From assembly GCF_036327415.1 (NCBI RefSeq), contig NZ_CP123961.1, forward strand, positions 930,001-994,000: DNA of 64,000 nucleotides, read 5' to 3'. Position numbers and translations under genes: made by a program. Position 1 is the first letter of the stretch. Each line of letters starts with the position of its first letter. The DNA comes from Bartonella grahamii subsp. shimonis. Lineage in GTDB: Bacteria > Pseudomonadota > Alphaproteobacteria > Rhizobiales > Rhizobiaceae. The notes beneath the pieces were generated by a model, which was not told the origin of the DNA, did not search any database, and saw only the letters and a program-made list of their open reading frames with translations. This document shows positions 1 to 10,493 of the stretch, in pieces.

Positions 1-1
1 T

Positions 2-661
2 CCAAGTAATTTAAAGGGCAAGGTTGTTGATTTAGGTGCAGGCGCTGGAGCTGCAGGGTTGGCTGTTGCTTCGCGTTGTCTGAAAGTTCATGTTACCTTA
101 GTTGAACGTTCAGCTTTTATGGTATCTTATGCTCAAAAAACGCTTATGCTAAAACAAAATAAACAATTTGCTAGCCGAATTTGTTTGCTAGAAGCAGATG
201 TTACCTTCAAAGGGAATGCTCGTATAAGAGCAGGTTTGATAGATAATAGCTTTGATTTTGCGATTATGAATCCACCTTTTAATAAGCCTACTGATCGCAA
301 GACACCTGATAAACAAAAATCTGAAGCACATGTTATGTCTGAAGCGATGTTTGATAATTGGTTGCGGAGTGCAGCAGCCATTGTTAAACCAGGTGGATAC
401 TTAGGACTCATTGCGCGTCCACAATCGCTGACAGATATCTTGCGTGCTTTAGAAGGGCGTTTCGGTGGTATTTGTATAATTCCTGTGCATGCACGCGCGA
501 AAACAGCAGCAATTCGTCTTTTATTTTACGCAAAACGAGGAAGCAGAACAGCTTTATCTATTTTACCGGCATTGGTTATACATGAAGGCAATAACCATAC
601 TTTTTCACCACGGGTTGATGCAATTAATAATGGATATATAAGCTTGTGGGAACTTTTCTAA
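2..661 (+). CDS. tRNA (adenine-N6)-methyltransferase-like protein, 5' end outside window
   Basis: The reading frame is open from base 2, so the start lies upstream and about 219 residues are visible. The first residues carry SAM-binding motif I (VVDLGAGAGAAGL) and a later stretch carries the N6-adenine catalytic motif NPPF in MNPPFNKP. This pairing is typical of the small-domain methyltransferases of the TrmN6 (YfiC) family, which methylate A37 of tRNA1-Val. The protein would be cytosolic. It is followed on the same strand by an S49 peptidase, as is common in Rhizobiales. The exact target is inferred; another NPPY/F-type methyltransferase acting on RNA or protein is possible. Confidence 0.8.
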   Translation, partial: PSNLKGKVVDLGAGAGAAGLAVASRCLKVHVTLVERSAFMVSYAQKTLMLKQNKQFASRICLLEADVTFKGNARIRAGLIDNSFDFAIMNPPFNKPTDRKTPDKQKSEAHVMSEAMFDNWLRSAAAIVKPGGYLGLIARPQSLTDILRALEGRFGGICIIPVHARAKTAAIRLLFYAKRGSRTALSILPALVIHEGNNHTFSPRVDAINNGYISLWELF

Positions 662-725
662 TAGTATCTTGTGTTTTTTAGTTTATTATTTAAAGTCTAA
701 ACTTTGTTATTAGAGAGGTTTGACT

Positions 726-830
726 TTGGGTGAAATTATATTTCTGCTTGTAATGTGGGGATTGATCGGCGCTTTTGGATGTTATCGCGTTCTTCCTTTT
801 TGTTGTCCTTGCCTATTTAACTGTTCTTAA
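726..830 (+). CDS. possible 34-residue hydrophobic small protein
   Basis: A TTG-started frame of 34 codons lies between the methyltransferase and the S49 peptidase. A purine-rich stretch (agagagg, about 712-718) sits some seven bases upstream. The product is hydrophobic, with a run such as IIFLLVMWGLIGAFG followed by a cysteine-rich tail (CCPC), so it could be a single-pass membrane peptide. No family is recognised. It may equally be chance coding in a leader region; only spacing and composition support it. Confidence 0.25.
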   Translation: MGEIIFLLVMWGLIGAFGCYRVLPFCCPCLFNCS

Positions 831-852
831 TTTATAAGGAGATTTTGTTTTG

Positions 853-1701
853 ATGGATGTTATTAAAAGTTTTATTCCACGCCGTTTTTTTTCCGAGAAA
901 CTTGAAGTTCCAGTGGTGCGCCTTCAAGGAGCAATTATGGATTCATCAGCATCTATATCTCGTACCCTTTCCTTTAGTAGGTGTGCAAATCTTTTAGAGA
1001 AGGCTTTTGCACACAAAAAGTCACCGGCTGTTGCACTTATTATTAATTCTCCTGGTGGTTCACCTGTACAATCGCGTTTTATCTTCAAGCGTATTCGTGA
1101 CTTGGCAGAAGAAAAAAATAAAAAGGTTCTTGTGTTTATTGAAGATATTGCAGCATCCGGTGGTTATATGATTGCTTGTGCGGGGGATGAAATTTTTGCA
1201 GATCCTTCTTCAATTGTTGGTTCCATTGGAGTGGTTTCAGCTTCCTTTGGTTTTCCGGAGCTTTTGAAGAAAATTGGTATCGAACGGCGTGTATATACAG
1301 CAGGAAAGAACAAAGTTACCTTAGATCCATTTCAGCCAGAAAAAAAGGCAGATATTGAGCATTTGAAATCTCTCCAACTTGAAGTGCATCAAACTTTTAT
1401 CGATTTGGTTAAAGAACGGCGTGCTGAAAAATTATCAGATGATTCGAATCTCTTTACAGGAATGTTTTGGAGTGGAAAACAAAGCGTTGAGCTTGGTCTG
1501 GTTGATGGATTGAATGATGTACGTTCTGTTATTAAGGAGCGCTTTGGTAAGGATGCAAAACTTCGACTTATTATGCCTCCAAAAAGTTTTTTAGGACCTA
1601 AAACGCCTTCAGGAGTGACAGCACATACGGTTTATACAGTTGTTGATAGCGTATTGATGGCAGCAGAAGAGCGAGCACTTTGGCAGCGTTACGGTTTGTG
1701 A
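853..1701 (+). CDS. S49 family serine peptidase (SppA/SohB-like)
   Basis: A protein of about 282 residues of the ClpP/crotonase fold used by signal-peptide peptidases. It has the NSPGGS segment near residue 67 and the nucleophile motif AASGGY (Ser about 102). The general-base lysine is likely one of the two in AGKNK about 50 residues later, giving the Ser-Lys dyad of the short SppA type. There is no clear N-terminal membrane anchor, unlike classical SppA. The ATG at 853 directly follows an in-frame TTG at 850; AAGGAG at about 837-842 suits either. The role is inferred to be degradation of residual signal peptides or membrane-associated polypeptides. Confidence 0.88.
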   Translation: MDVIKSFIPRRFFSEKLEVPVVRLQGAIMDSSASISRTLSFSRCANLLEKAFAHKKSPAVALIINSPGGSPVQSRFIFKRIRDLAEEKNKKVLVFIEDIAASGGYMIACAGDEIFADPSSIVGSIGVVSASFGFPELLKKIGIERRVYTAGKNKVTLDPFQPEKKADIEHLKSLQLEVHQTFIDLVKERRAEKLSDDSNLFTGMFWSGKQSVELGLVDGLNDVRSVIKERFGKDAKLRLIMPPKSFLGPKTPSGVTAHTVYTVVDSVLMAAEERALWQRYGL

Positions 1702-1936
1702 TGGAAAGGATCATTCAAGTCAGAGAGATTTTTATCTAAAAACAGATGCTAGAAGAAAAAAGGCTTGAAATGATACGAATCAGAGCATGTCGTTTATTTT
1801 GTATGAGAACTCTTTATTTATTGTTTGTTTAGAAAACGATTAAGAATATTCCAAGCTGTTTATAGGGCTTGTGCTAAAAGTATGGATAAAAGGGGGGAAT
1901 TGTAAAAGGACCCTATGCAGGTGAATATTACGTCAT

Positions 1937-2845
1937 ATGATATCAAATGTACAAGCTTCGTTTCAAAGACATTCCTATTTATTTACACCTATTAAATTGA
2001 ATTTAGCTCTACATATTGTGGGGCAACGTGCTGATGGATATCATTTAATAGAAAGTTTGGTTTATTTTAGTCTTAGCGGCGATTGTCTACACTATGCACC
2101 TTGTGAAAATAATCAGTTTGTTTTGACGGGACCGTTTGCAAAAGGCCTTGTTTCTCATTTAGATAATTTGGTTATTCGCGCACGGGATTTGATGCATAAG
2201 ACTTTTCCTGAATGTGCTCAACCTGCTTTTTTTCGGCTTGTAAAAACATTACCTGTTGCTTCAGGCATTGGTGGTGGCTCAGGTGATGCAGCTGGGGTTG
2301 TAAGCATGTTGCGCCAACAGTGGAATCTTGATTGCCCTTACGAAGAATTAGCAAAAATGAGCTTAGTTCTTGGTGCTGATGTTCCCATGTGCCTTTGTGC
2401 ATTAGAATACCAGCAGCCGCTTTTGGTCAAAGGAATTGGTCAAGAGATGATACCACTAAAAGGAGCCTGTTCTCTTGCAATAGTATTGGTTAATCATGGA
2501 CAAGAGATTTCAACACAAACTGTTTTTAAAGCGTTAGAGAAGCGTCATAATCCTTCTTTAAAAATTAATATAGACGCTTTAAAGAGTGTTGATTCATTGG
2601 TTGAAGCTTTACAAGAAACGCGGAATGATCTTTTTTCTTCTACATTAAAAATAGCACCTCAGTTAGCTGAAGTGTTATCTATATTAGATGAATGTGGGGC
2701 TCTTTTCTCCCGTATGTCTGGAACGGGAGCAACTTGCTTTGGCATTTTTAAAAATAAACAAACGGCGCAGCAAGCAGCTCTTTTTATCAAATCAATGCAC
2801 CCAAGTTGGTTTGTAAAACCTATCATGACTTTAGGAAATCTTTGA
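1937..2845 (+). CDS. ispE: 4-diphosphocytidyl-2-C-methyl-D-erythritol kinase
   Basis: A GHMP-family kinase of the MEP isoprenoid pathway; it phosphorylates CDP-ME on the 2-hydroxyl using ATP. The N-terminal PIKLNLAL segment holds the conserved lysine (about residue 20), the glycine-rich ATP loop [11 protein letters not shown] lies at about 110-120, and LGADVP carries the conserved aspartate near 148. The length of 302 matches the family. The pathway is also represented here by dxs and ispH. It is preceded by a 235-base stretch in which no gene is seen. Confidence 0.95.
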   Translation: MISNVQASFQRHSYLFTPIKLNLALHIVGQRADGYHLIESLVYFSLSGDCLHYAPCENNQFVLTGPFAKGLVSHLDNLVIRARDLMHKTFPECAQPAFFRLVKTLPVASGIGGGSGDAAGVVSMLRQQWNLDCPYEELAKMSLVLGADVPMCLCALEYQQPLLVKGIGQEMIPLKGACSLAIVLVNHGQEISTQTVFKALEKRHNPSLKINIDALKSVDSLVEALQETRNDLFSSTLKIAPQLAEVLSILDECGALFSRMSGTGATCFGIFKNKQTAQQAALFIKSMHPSWFVKPIMTLGNL

Positions 2846-3130
2846 CAAATAAATATAAAAGATTTTATTTTGTCATAATTTTATTATACATAATGAAAGA
2901 GAGTAACCAAAGAAATGTATTTTTTGTTTTTCAGATAAAATAAATACATGCTAGAATGGTCTTTGAGAAAAGAAAATAGACAAAAAAATACTTTTTATTT
3001 TGTGTTTTTTTTATCTTTTGTGCAAGAATTTGCAGAATGTTTGAAGAGCCATTTAAAACTGTAATGCTTGCAAAAAATGATCAGGCTACAGAAATAGATG
3101 TATGTTTGTTGTATTTGTGATTTATCAAAG

Positions 3131-3772
3131 ATGTTTAATCTTCCGCTTCAACCAAATTTTTTGTGCGAATTGGATTTGCAAAAACAGGGTTTTTTTCATA
3201 TTGCAGGTGTTGATGAAGTAGGGCGGGGGCCTCTCGCTGGACCTGTCGTAACGGCAGCAGTTATCTTGGATAAAGATCATATTCCTAATGGGTTGAATGA
3301 TTCAAAAAAACTTTCTTTTCTCCAACGAAATAGACTTTATCATGAAATTTTGCAAAGTGCATTAGCGGTTTCAGTCGCTAGTCTTTGTGCCCGTACAATT
3401 GATCAATCTAATATTAGAAAAGCAACTTTAGAAGCAATGCGTCGCTGTATTATAGGATTAGCCATTCCAGCCCACTACGTCCTTGTTGATGGACGTGATA
3501 TTCCTTTTGAGTTGTCCTGTCCTGCAATGGCGTTGATTAAGGGCGATCAGCGTTCGGTTTCAATTGCAGCCGCATCTATTATTGCAAAAGTAACGCGTGA
3601 CCGGATGATGGAATGTGCAGGACAAGTTTATAAAGGGTATGGTTTAGAGAAGCATGTAGGTTATGCAACGCTAGCGCATCGTACAGCTCTTGATAAATAT
3701 GGACCAATTATAGGATTACATCGTTATAGTTTTGCACCACTAAAAGAGTGTTATAGAAATGGTGTATCATGA
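3131..3772 (+). CDS. rnhB: ribonuclease HII
   Basis: Cleaves the RNA strand of RNA-DNA hybrids and removes single misincorporated ribonucleotides. The catalytic DE pair appears in [15 protein letters not shown], with further conserved acids in VLVDGRD and a later VTRDRMM segment. The chosen start gives 213 residues, the usual size; an upstream ATG at 3098 would add 11 residues of unusual composition (cysteine-rich) and is thought less likely. The stop overlaps the next start by four bases (ATGA), so it is probably co-transcribed with the Sua5 gene. Confidence 0.93.
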   Translation: MFNLPLQPNFLCELDLQKQGFFHIAGVDEVGRGPLAGPVVTAAVILDKDHIPNGLNDSKKLSFLQRNRLYHEILQSALAVSVASLCARTIDQSNIRKATLEAMRRCIIGLAIPAHYVLVDGRDIPFELSCPAMALIKGDQRSVSIAAASIIAKVTRDRMMECAGQVYKGYGLEKHVGYATLAHRTALDKYGPIIGLHRYSFAPLKECYRNGVS

Positions 3773-4731
3773 CGATTCTACCACTCAATAGTGCTTCGAT
3801 AAGAGAGGCAATAGCGCTTCTTGAACAAGGGAAGTTAGTAGCGTTACCAACGGAAACTGTTTATGGATTAGCGGGCGACGCAACCAATGGGAGGGCAATT
3901 TCTTCTATTTTTTCTACAAAGAATCGTCCGCAAATTAATCCTCTTATTGCGCATGTCAGCGGCATCGAAATGGCGGAACGTTATGTTAAAATTGACTTTC
4001 TTTCACGCCAATTAATGAAGAAATTTTGGCCAGGGCCTTTGACATTGGTTTTGCCTTTAAAGGAACAGCATAATATCCATCCTTTAACAACTTCTGGTTT
4101 GAATACCTTGGCTGTTCGTTTTCCAGACAGTCGTTTTGCGGAAGTGGTACAACATTTTGGCCGCCCACTTGCTGCTCCTAGTGCGAATCAATCGGGGTGT
4201 CTTAGTCCTACTTCAGCTGAGGCTGTTTTTGCATCTTTGGGGGAATCTGTTCCTTTGATATTAGACGGAGGACCTGCTAAAATAGGGCTTGAATCAACGA
4301 TTATTAAGATTTGTGGTGAAAATATTTATCTTTTACGTCCAGGGGGGCTTACGGCTGATAAAATTGAAGAAGTTGTGGGGAAGTCTTTAAAACGGATAGA
4401 TCAAAGGGCGATGATTGAAGCTCCAGGGATGTTAAAGTCGCATTATGCTCCCAATGCCATGATTCGTTTGAATGTAGAAAAGGTGGAAAATGGTGAAGCG
4501 CTTTTAGCATTTGGTTCAAAGCGCGTTATGGGGGTTGAAAATGCTGTTTCTATTTTAAACCTTAGCGAAGATGGAAAGTTGGAAGAGGCAGCCTCTCATT
4601 TATTTCAATATATGAAGGAATTAGATTCATTTAAAGTGAGATGTATTGCAGTAGAACCTATTCCATCACACGGATTAGGGGAGGCTATCAATGATCGTCT
4701 TATACGGGCTGCGGCTCCAAAGGAGAAATGA
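3769..4731 (+). CDS. L-threonylcarbamoyladenylate synthase, Sua5 type
   Basis: Makes threonylcarbamoyl-AMP from threonine, bicarbonate and ATP for the t6A37 modification of ANN-decoding tRNAs. The YrdC domain spans about residues 10-200 with the motifs [17 protein letters not shown] and PLIAHV. A C-terminal Sua5 domain follows ([11 protein letters not shown] near residue 225), so this is the long form of 320 residues and not the short TsaC. It overlaps the genes on both sides by four bases, indicating translational coupling in a three-gene operon. Confidence 0.92.
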   Translation: MTILPLNSASIREAIALLEQGKLVALPTETVYGLAGDATNGRAISSIFSTKNRPQINPLIAHVSGIEMAERYVKIDFLSRQLMKKFWPGPLTLVLPLKEQHNIHPLTTSGLNTLAVRFPDSRFAEVVQHFGRPLAAPSANQSGCLSPTSAEAVFASLGESVPLILDGGPAKIGLESTIIKICGENIYLLRPGGLTADKIEEVVGKSLKRIDQRAMIEAPGMLKSHYAPNAMIRLNVEKVENGEALLAFGSKRVMGVENAVSILNLSEDGKLEEAASHLFQYMKELDSFKVRCIAVEPIPSHGLGEAINDRLIRAAAPKEK

Positions 4732-6142
4732 ACATGGAGCAGGAATTAATTGAGGGGTTTAGGGAAATTGTTGGTGCTAAGCATGCTATAACAGATCAAG
4801 CGTTGATTGCACCGTATTTGCTTGAAGAGCGTGGGCTTTTTCATGGAAAAACACCTTTACTTTTACGTCCATCTTCTTGCGCAGAGGTCTCATCGATTAT
4901 GCAGTTAGCGAGCAAAACACGCACACCGATTGTGCCACAGGGTGGAAATACAGGGCTTGTAGGGGGGCAACAACCAGATAAAAGAGGAGGGAGCATTCTT
5001 TTATCCATGGAGCGATTAAATAAGATTAGAGCTATAAATCTTGAGGGAAATTTTGTTGTTGTAGAGGCTGGTGTTATTTTACAGGATTTACAGAAAAAAG
5101 TGGATGAATCAGGTCGTTTTTTCCCTCTTTCTTTGGCATCCGAAGGTTCTTGCCAAGTAGGAGGAAATCTTTCGTCGAATGCTGGAGGGACTGCTGTTTT
5201 AGCCTATGGCAATATGCGTGATCTTTGTCTTGGTTTGGAAGTTGTTTTACCGGATGGCCGTATTTTAGATGATTTGCGTTTTGTTAAAAAAGACAATAGC
5301 GGTTACGATTTGAAAAATCTTTTTATTGGTGCAGAAGGCACATTAGGTGTTATAACTGCAGCCGTTTTGAAGATGTTTCCAAAAATAAAAGGAAAAGCTG
5401 TTGCTTTGGTGGGATTGTATAGTCCGGCGAAGGCTTTAGAATTTTTATCTCTGGCTCAAGAATACGGAGGAGGGATGTTGACAGGTTTGAGCTCATGGGA
5501 AATCTCAGTTTGCAAATGGCTTTAGATTATAAGATGTGTGAGAAGCCTCCTCTCCAGCGGAAACATGAATGGTATGTATTAATGAACATTTCATCGTTGC
5601 AAGGCAATGATGAGGCGCTATCAGTATTGAGTATTATTTTAGAAGAAGCTTTAAAAAATGCGGTGATAGAAGATGCAGTTATTGCACAATCTTTAAAACA
5701 GCAAGATTTTTTTTGGCAATTACGAGAAAGTATATCATCAGCACAAAAGTTAGCAGGAGGGTCCATTAAGCATGATATTGCAGTCCCACTTGCTTCTATT
5801 CCTGATTTTATTGCTGAGGCAGCACTTATTGTTGAAGATATTGCTCCAGGAGCACGGGTGATTTGTTTTGGACACATGGGCGATGGAAATTTACATTATA
5901 ACATTACACAACCTGTAGGAGCTGATACGACAGTGTTCTTGCAGTTATGGTCAAAAATGAATCATCACATTCATAGTTTAGTGATGGACTATAGAGGTGC
6001 ATTTTCTGCTGAGCATGGAATTGGTCAGCTTAAGCGCGAAGAACTTCGTTCTTTTAAATCGCCTGTCGCATTGGATATTATGCAAGGGATTAAAAAAACG
6101 CTCGATCCTTTAGGGATAATGAATCCCGGAAAAGTATTATAA
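4728..6142 (+). pseudogene. FAD-linked dehydrogenase (GlcD / D-2-hydroxyacid type), frameshifted
   Basis: Two overlapping frames together give one protein of about 471 residues, the normal size for FAD-binding D-2-hydroxyacid dehydrogenases of the GlcD/Dld family. The N part has the PCMH FAD-binding signature (PQGGNTGLVGGQ, then SLASEGSCQVGGNLSSNAGGT). The C part has the oxidase domain with CFGHMGDGNLHYN and SAEHGIGQLK. The break is at the TTT at 5486-5488: one added T restores GMLTGFELMGNL across the junction. Both halves are otherwise clean, so this is a recent inactivation or a sequencing error. The predicted activity would be oxidation of a D-2-hydroxyacid such as D-lactate or D-2-hydroxyglutarate. 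It is coupled by a four-base overlap to the Sua5 gene. Confidence 0.88.
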
Positions 6143-6280
6143 TTCAAGAATGGTGATCATGTATTTTTATTTAGATTTTAATAACCAAAAAAGAAACCAG
6201 TTGTTTTTTATTCAAACTTTTAATAATCCAATGAGAAAAAGCTGCTAAATGGTGTATATTATTTAAGATAAATTGGGATA

Positions 6281-6814
6281 ATGTATATGGCTAATCAATG
6301 CTTTAATCAGGCAAAAGCGGTGCTTGAATTTCGGTTAGATCCGTGCCATTTGCCACAAACGACGACATATTTTTCATCCAAAACGGGTAATCAGGTTATT
6401 TGTTCATTAAATGAGGGTGGTGTTTCTTTTAAAACGGATATGCCTTCAAGCTTATCGCATTTAATACCCCCTTATCATTTCCAAGGAATTGCAGCACGTA
6501 CCGTAAAAACGCGTTCAGGAGAAAGAGCTGTTGCATTAGAATTACTGCATGCCGATGAGGAAGTTTGTATACCGCTTTTGGTTTCCAGAGATTTGAATAA
6601 TGTTCTTCTGGATTGGCGATTATGGGCGGATACTTATGGCCTCCCCATGCTTATGATCAATGAAGATAATCGCATTCTGGTTGTAAAAGATCGTTCTGAT
6701 TTACATCGATTTTTTGGTACAACAGCACATTCTAAACAAAAGCGTTTTTTACTTCGTTATAGCAATCCGTTAGGCTTGCGTTTGGTGATTTCGAATCGAA
6801 TTGCACTCCAGTAA
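6281..6814 (+). CDS. DUF6101-like conserved Rhizobiales protein
   Basis: A protein of 177 residues (175 from the second ATG at 6287) with no signal peptide or membrane segment. The sequence resembles conserved rhizobial proteins catalogued as DUF6101; that assignment is from memory. It contains the stretch YHFQGIAARTVK and an acidic-hydrophobic middle (LELLHADEEVCIPLLVSRD). Nothing catalytic is recognisable and the function is unknown. It stands alone, with 138 bases before it and over a kilobase of gene-free DNA after it. Confidence 0.7.
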   Translation: MYMANQCFNQAKAVLEFRLDPCHLPQTTTYFSSKTGNQVICSLNEGGVSFKTDMPSSLSHLIPPYHFQGIAARTVKTRSGERAVALELLHADEEVCIPLLVSRDLNNVLLDWRLWADTYGLPMLMINEDNRILVVKDRSDLHRFFGTTAHSKQKRFLLRYSNPLGLRLVISNRIALQ

Positions 6815-7890
6815 TATTAATATGCATTCATTTTTGTAATACCATAAGCATTTATCTTGTTGTATCATAAAACATCGTTGTTTGGGGCGGTAATATAAGG
6901 TATGTAAACTTCACACATGAAGTGTTTTAGAGGACATGGCGAATATTCTTAAGTTTGCTTGTCGGTTTTTGTGTAAGTGAAACATATGGGTGGGAATCAA
7001 GAGGAACCCGCTCAATGAGAATCCAGACGTTTACAGGCGAAATTTGGCATGACTTTTGGTTCTTTAAGGCAAAGAGGAAGTCAATGATTGTAAATGAGAG
7101 TTTTTTGACACCATACATTGGCAGCAGGAATCGGTTATGTTAAGCACTTTTTTCGGAGAGATAAAAACGGTTTTCATAACAATAGAAACTGTTTTTTTGG
7201 CGGTGTAATTTTTGGTTTTTGCCACATCATTAAAACACGAGCAGATGACTGGGAGTGTTTTTTACTTTTTTATAAATCATTTCTCTATGTTGAATGAGAG
7301 CTTGGAATATTGCAAAATATTTTTATTTCATCTCCATCTTATAATAAAAATCATTTAGATAGAAAGGGTTATCGTAATATTGAGAGCTGGAAAATACAAT
7401 GATGGTATCGGTTTTTATCTTTATTCCAGAAAGATGGCAGAATGGATTTATACTATTTGCAGGTAGTGTCGTAAAATGGGAGTGACGAGCAGGAGAGATA
7501 TTGTTTAAGAATTCGCACGCGAATAACATCAGGATCTTTTTTGGGGCATTTTATTTTTCGTAAAAGCGGAATTTTATTAAAGAATAAAATAAATGATAGG
7601 TATATATTTTTTTCTTCAGGATTTTATAAGAAAGAAAGTGTTTATAAAAGTGATGAGAAAATGCGTTTAAAGTAAATACAACAGTAAAATGATCAGTTTA
7701 TATTACAGTGTCATATTCAGAAAATCTTCCTAATTTATCATGAGTAGATATCCTATTTACAATATTTGATTATTCAAAGGAAAGCACACTCATTTTTTAA
7801 AAATTATGGTCAACGTAAAACAGTGAGAAAATTTGCGTATCATGCTCTTATATAAAATAATCAAATCGTAAAAAAGAATATTCAAAGGAT
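6815..7890. other. gene-poor interval, no intact gene seen
   Basis: About 1.1 kb between the DUF6101 gene and purD. The longest frames are about 60-70 codons, lack convincing ribosome sites and resemble no family known to me. The stretch 6950-7250 is less AT-rich than the rest and shows short protein-like runs in shifting frames, which would fit an old, heavily degraded gene. No tRNA, rRNA or CRISPR structure is visible. Confidence 0.5.
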
Positions 7891-9165
7891 TTAGTTTTCT
7901 CGCGCAATGGCTCTCCATCCGATATCACGACGAACAAAACCTTCTGGCCAATCAATACAATCAACAGCTTCATAAGCACGTTTTTGTGCATGTGTAATTG
8001 TTTTTCCTGTTGCTGTTATATTGAGAACGCGTCCACCATTTGCAATGAGTTCTCCATCACGCAATACTGTACCAGCTTGAAAAACTTTCACATTGGGAAG
8101 AGTGTTTACTTTATCAACGTTACGGATAACAGTACCTTTTTGGGGAGAGTCTGGATAACCATTAGCAGCCATAACAACGGTGAGAGCAGTTTTTTCAGAC
8201 CACCAAAGAGGTTTATTTTCAAGTTTTCCTTGAGCTGCAGCAAGAAAAATTGGCAAAATGTCATCTTTGAGACGCATCATTAAAACTTGACATTCAGGGT
8301 CACCGAATCGTACGTTAAATTCAATGAGTTCGGGTCCCTTTTGCGTTATCATTAATCCGACGAAGAGAATACCTCTAAAGGGGGCGCCCATTTCTTTCAT
8401 GCTTTTTAAAGCTGGTTCAACAATTTCTTTGAGGGTACGATTCACTATTTCTTGGGTCATGATGGGCGCTGGTGAATAAGCACCCATCCCACCGGTGTTT
8501 GCTCCAATATCCCCATCACCTACACGTTTATGATCTTGAGCAGATCCAAAAGGAAGAGCAACGTTACCATCACAAAGGCAGAAGAAGCTTGCTTCTTCAC
8601 CTTCAAGAAAAGATTCTACAACAATTTTTTTTCCTGCATCTCCAAATGCACTTTTGAAGCAGGCATCGACTGCGTTAAATGCTTCTTCCATAGTTGTTGC
8701 AACCACAACACCTTTGCCAGCCGCTAAGCCATCAGCTTTAATAACAATGGGAACACCTTGTTGATGAATGTAAGCTTTAGCTTTAGAGGCATCATTAAAG
8801 CATTGGTAACTTCCTGTAGGAATGTTATTCTTACGACATAAATCTTTTGTAAAAGCTTTTGAACCTTCTAGTTGAGCAGCTTTTTGAGTAGGACCAAATA
8901 CACAAATGTTAGCGCTATTAAGAGAGTCTGTTATACCCGCAACCAATGGTGCTTCTGGTCCTACAATCACAAGATCAATAGAATGTGCCTTACAAAAATC
9001 AATAACAAGGGGATGGTCATCAATGTTTAAATTAATATTTTCACCAAATTCTGTTGTTGCAGGGTTTCCAGGAGCACAATATAACTTTGTTAGAAGTGGT
9101 GATGCTGCTATTTTCCATGCTAAAGCATGTTCTCGTCCACCAGAGCCAATAAGAAGAATATTCAT
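7891..9165 (-). CDS. purD: phosphoribosylamine-glycine ligase
   Basis: Second step of de novo purine synthesis: joins glycine to phosphoribosylamine with ATP to give GAR. The start [19 protein letters not shown] is diagnostic. The ATP-grasp segment has [16 protein letters not shown] (about residues 140-155), [19 protein letters not shown] is present, and the C-terminal ATP-grasp part has [13 protein letters not shown]. The length of 424 is standard. It is transcribed away from ubiA, with an 87-base divergent spacer between them. Confidence 0.97.
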   Translation of the reverse strand: MNILLIGSGGREHALAWKIAASPLLTKLYCAPGNPATTEFGENINLNIDDHPLVIDFCKAHSIDLVIVGPEAPLVAGITDSLNSANICVFGPTQKAAQLEGSKAFTKDLCRKNNIPTGSYQCFNDASKAKAYIHQQGVPIVIKADGLAAGKGVVVATTMEEAFNAVDACFKSAFGDAGKKIVVESFLEGEEASFFCLCDGNVALPFGSAQDHKRVGDGDIGANTGGMGAYSPAPIMTQEIVNRTLKEIVEPALKSMKEMGAPFRGILFVGLMITQKGPELIEFNVRFGDPECQVLMMRLKDDILPIFLAAAQGKLENKPLWWSEKTALTVVMAANGYPDSPQKGTVIRNVDKVNTLPNVKVFQAGTVLRDGELIANGGRVLNITATGKTITHAQKRAYEAVDCIDWPEGFVRRDIGWRAIAREN

Positions 9166-9252
9166 TGCTTGCTCCTCTCATAAAAGATGATTAATCTCAT
9201 CTCCTTCTCATAAGAATGAAATGTCTCTATCGCAAGACCAAAGGTAAATCAT

Positions 9253-10260
9253 TTGATGAAAAAAAATAAAAATATTGCGCATGTTCAGTCCTATGATAGC
9301 CAAGGACGGGTTATGGATGCATCTTCCAAACAATGGGTCTACAATTTTCTTCCCTGTTCTTTATGGTTTTATGCACAATTGGCACGTTGGGATAGGCCTA
9401 TCGGATGGCAATTGTTGATGTGGCCTTGTTTTTGGTCAACAACAATGGCTTTTTTTTCTTATAACATACATTACGATACTCTTTTATCAATGTTTCTTCA
9501 TTGGGTTTGGTATCTTTTTCTTTTTTTTCTGGGATCTATTGCTATGCGAGGGGCAGGATGTACTTGGAATGATCTTATTGACTATAAAATTGATGCTCAG
9601 GTAGAAAGAACACGTTCTCGCCCATTGCCGACAGGACATGTGAGTCGGTTTCAAGCAAGAGTTTTTATACTTGTGCAATGTTTGGTTGGTTTAGTCGTTT
9701 TATCACAATTTAATGGGTTTAGTTTTTTTCTAGGTATTTCGTCATTGATAGCTGTTGCATTTTATCCTTTTATGAAACGCGTAACATATTGGCCGCAGTT
9801 TTTTTTAGGCGTTGCATTTAATTGGGGGGCATTAATGGGGTGGGCTGTTGTCGTTGGAAGTTTAAGCTGGGCACCAATCTTGCTTTATGTGGGATCAATC
9901 TTGTGGACTATAGGATACGATACAATCTACGCACATCAAGATAAAGAAGATGACGCTACTGTTGGTGTCCGTTCCACGGCTCTTCTCTTTGGTAAAAGAA
10001 CCAAGCGTGCTTTAGTATTTTTGTATGGTGGTTTTGTGGTGTTCGTTAGTCTCGCATTTTATTTAGCTGGAGTCCCTTCTCTTAGTTTTTTGGGGGTTTT
10101 TGTGGCAAGCATCCATATGTTTATTCAAATTAAAGTCATTGATATAGATGACAGTTCACAATGCCTCAGGCTTTTCAAATCTAATTCGCTTATTGGTTTT
10201 GTAATTTTTGCTGGTTTAGTATGTGGGGGTATATGGACGATATTTTATCCTGCGGTCTAA
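9253..10260 (+). CDS. ubiA: 4-hydroxybenzoate polyprenyltransferase
   Basis: Integral membrane prenyltransferase of ubiquinone synthesis that attaches the polyprenyl tail to 4-hydroxybenzoate. Around eight to nine hydrophobic segments are visible. The first Asp-rich motif is NDLIDYKID followed by RTRSRPLPTG, and the second is DTIYAHQDKEDD. The length of 335 includes an N-terminal extension of about 30 residues before the first membrane region, as in rhizobial UbiA. It shares a divergent intergenic region with purD. Confidence 0.93.
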   Translation: MMKKNKNIAHVQSYDSQGRVMDASSKQWVYNFLPCSLWFYAQLARWDRPIGWQLLMWPCFWSTTMAFFSYNIHYDTLLSMFLHWVWYLFLFFLGSIAMRGAGCTWNDLIDYKIDAQVERTRSRPLPTGHVSRFQARVFILVQCLVGLVVLSQFNGFSFFLGISSLIAVAFYPFMKRVTYWPQFFLGVAFNWGALMGWAVVVGSLSWAPILLYVGSILWTIGYDTIYAHQDKEDDATVGVRSTALLFGKRTKRALVFLYGGFVVFVSLAFYLAGVPSLSFLGVFVASIHMFIQIKVIDIDDSSQCLRLFKSNSLIGFVIFAGLVCGGIWTIFYPAV

Positions 10261-10461
10261 AAATAAATTAGCTAAAATCATAGTTTCTGCTGAATACAGT
10301 ATTTTCTTTTAAATAAGCTTGTTGCTTATCTATTTTCAAATGATACAGTAGAAAATATTACCAATCAACTTTTACAGTGAAAATGAAATTCTTCTTAAAT
10401 AAAATAAATCATCTTCTTTTAGAGTTTTTCAAATAAAAATATCTGTTTAACTGCTGGGAAG

Positions 10462-10484
10462 AAAAAATCTTCATAACGATGAAG
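10462..10484 (-). terminator. intrinsic terminator of pdxH
   Basis: Read on the minus strand, a six-base-pair stem (CTTCAT / ATGAAG) with a four-base loop is followed at once by a T-rich run. It lies about ten bases past the pdxH stop, as expected for a rho-independent terminator. Confidence 0.55.
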
Positions 10485-10493
10485 TTTGAAGAA

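Noticed and set aside
6890..7150. Possible structured RNA (RNase P, tmRNA or 6S) in the balanced patch before purD
   Set aside because: None of the conserved core sequences of these RNAs could be found on either strand.
7323..7529. 68-codon minus-strand frame before purD
   Set aside because: No recognisable domain and unsupported start; may be chance or the trace of a dead gene, listed only as part of the gene-poor interval.
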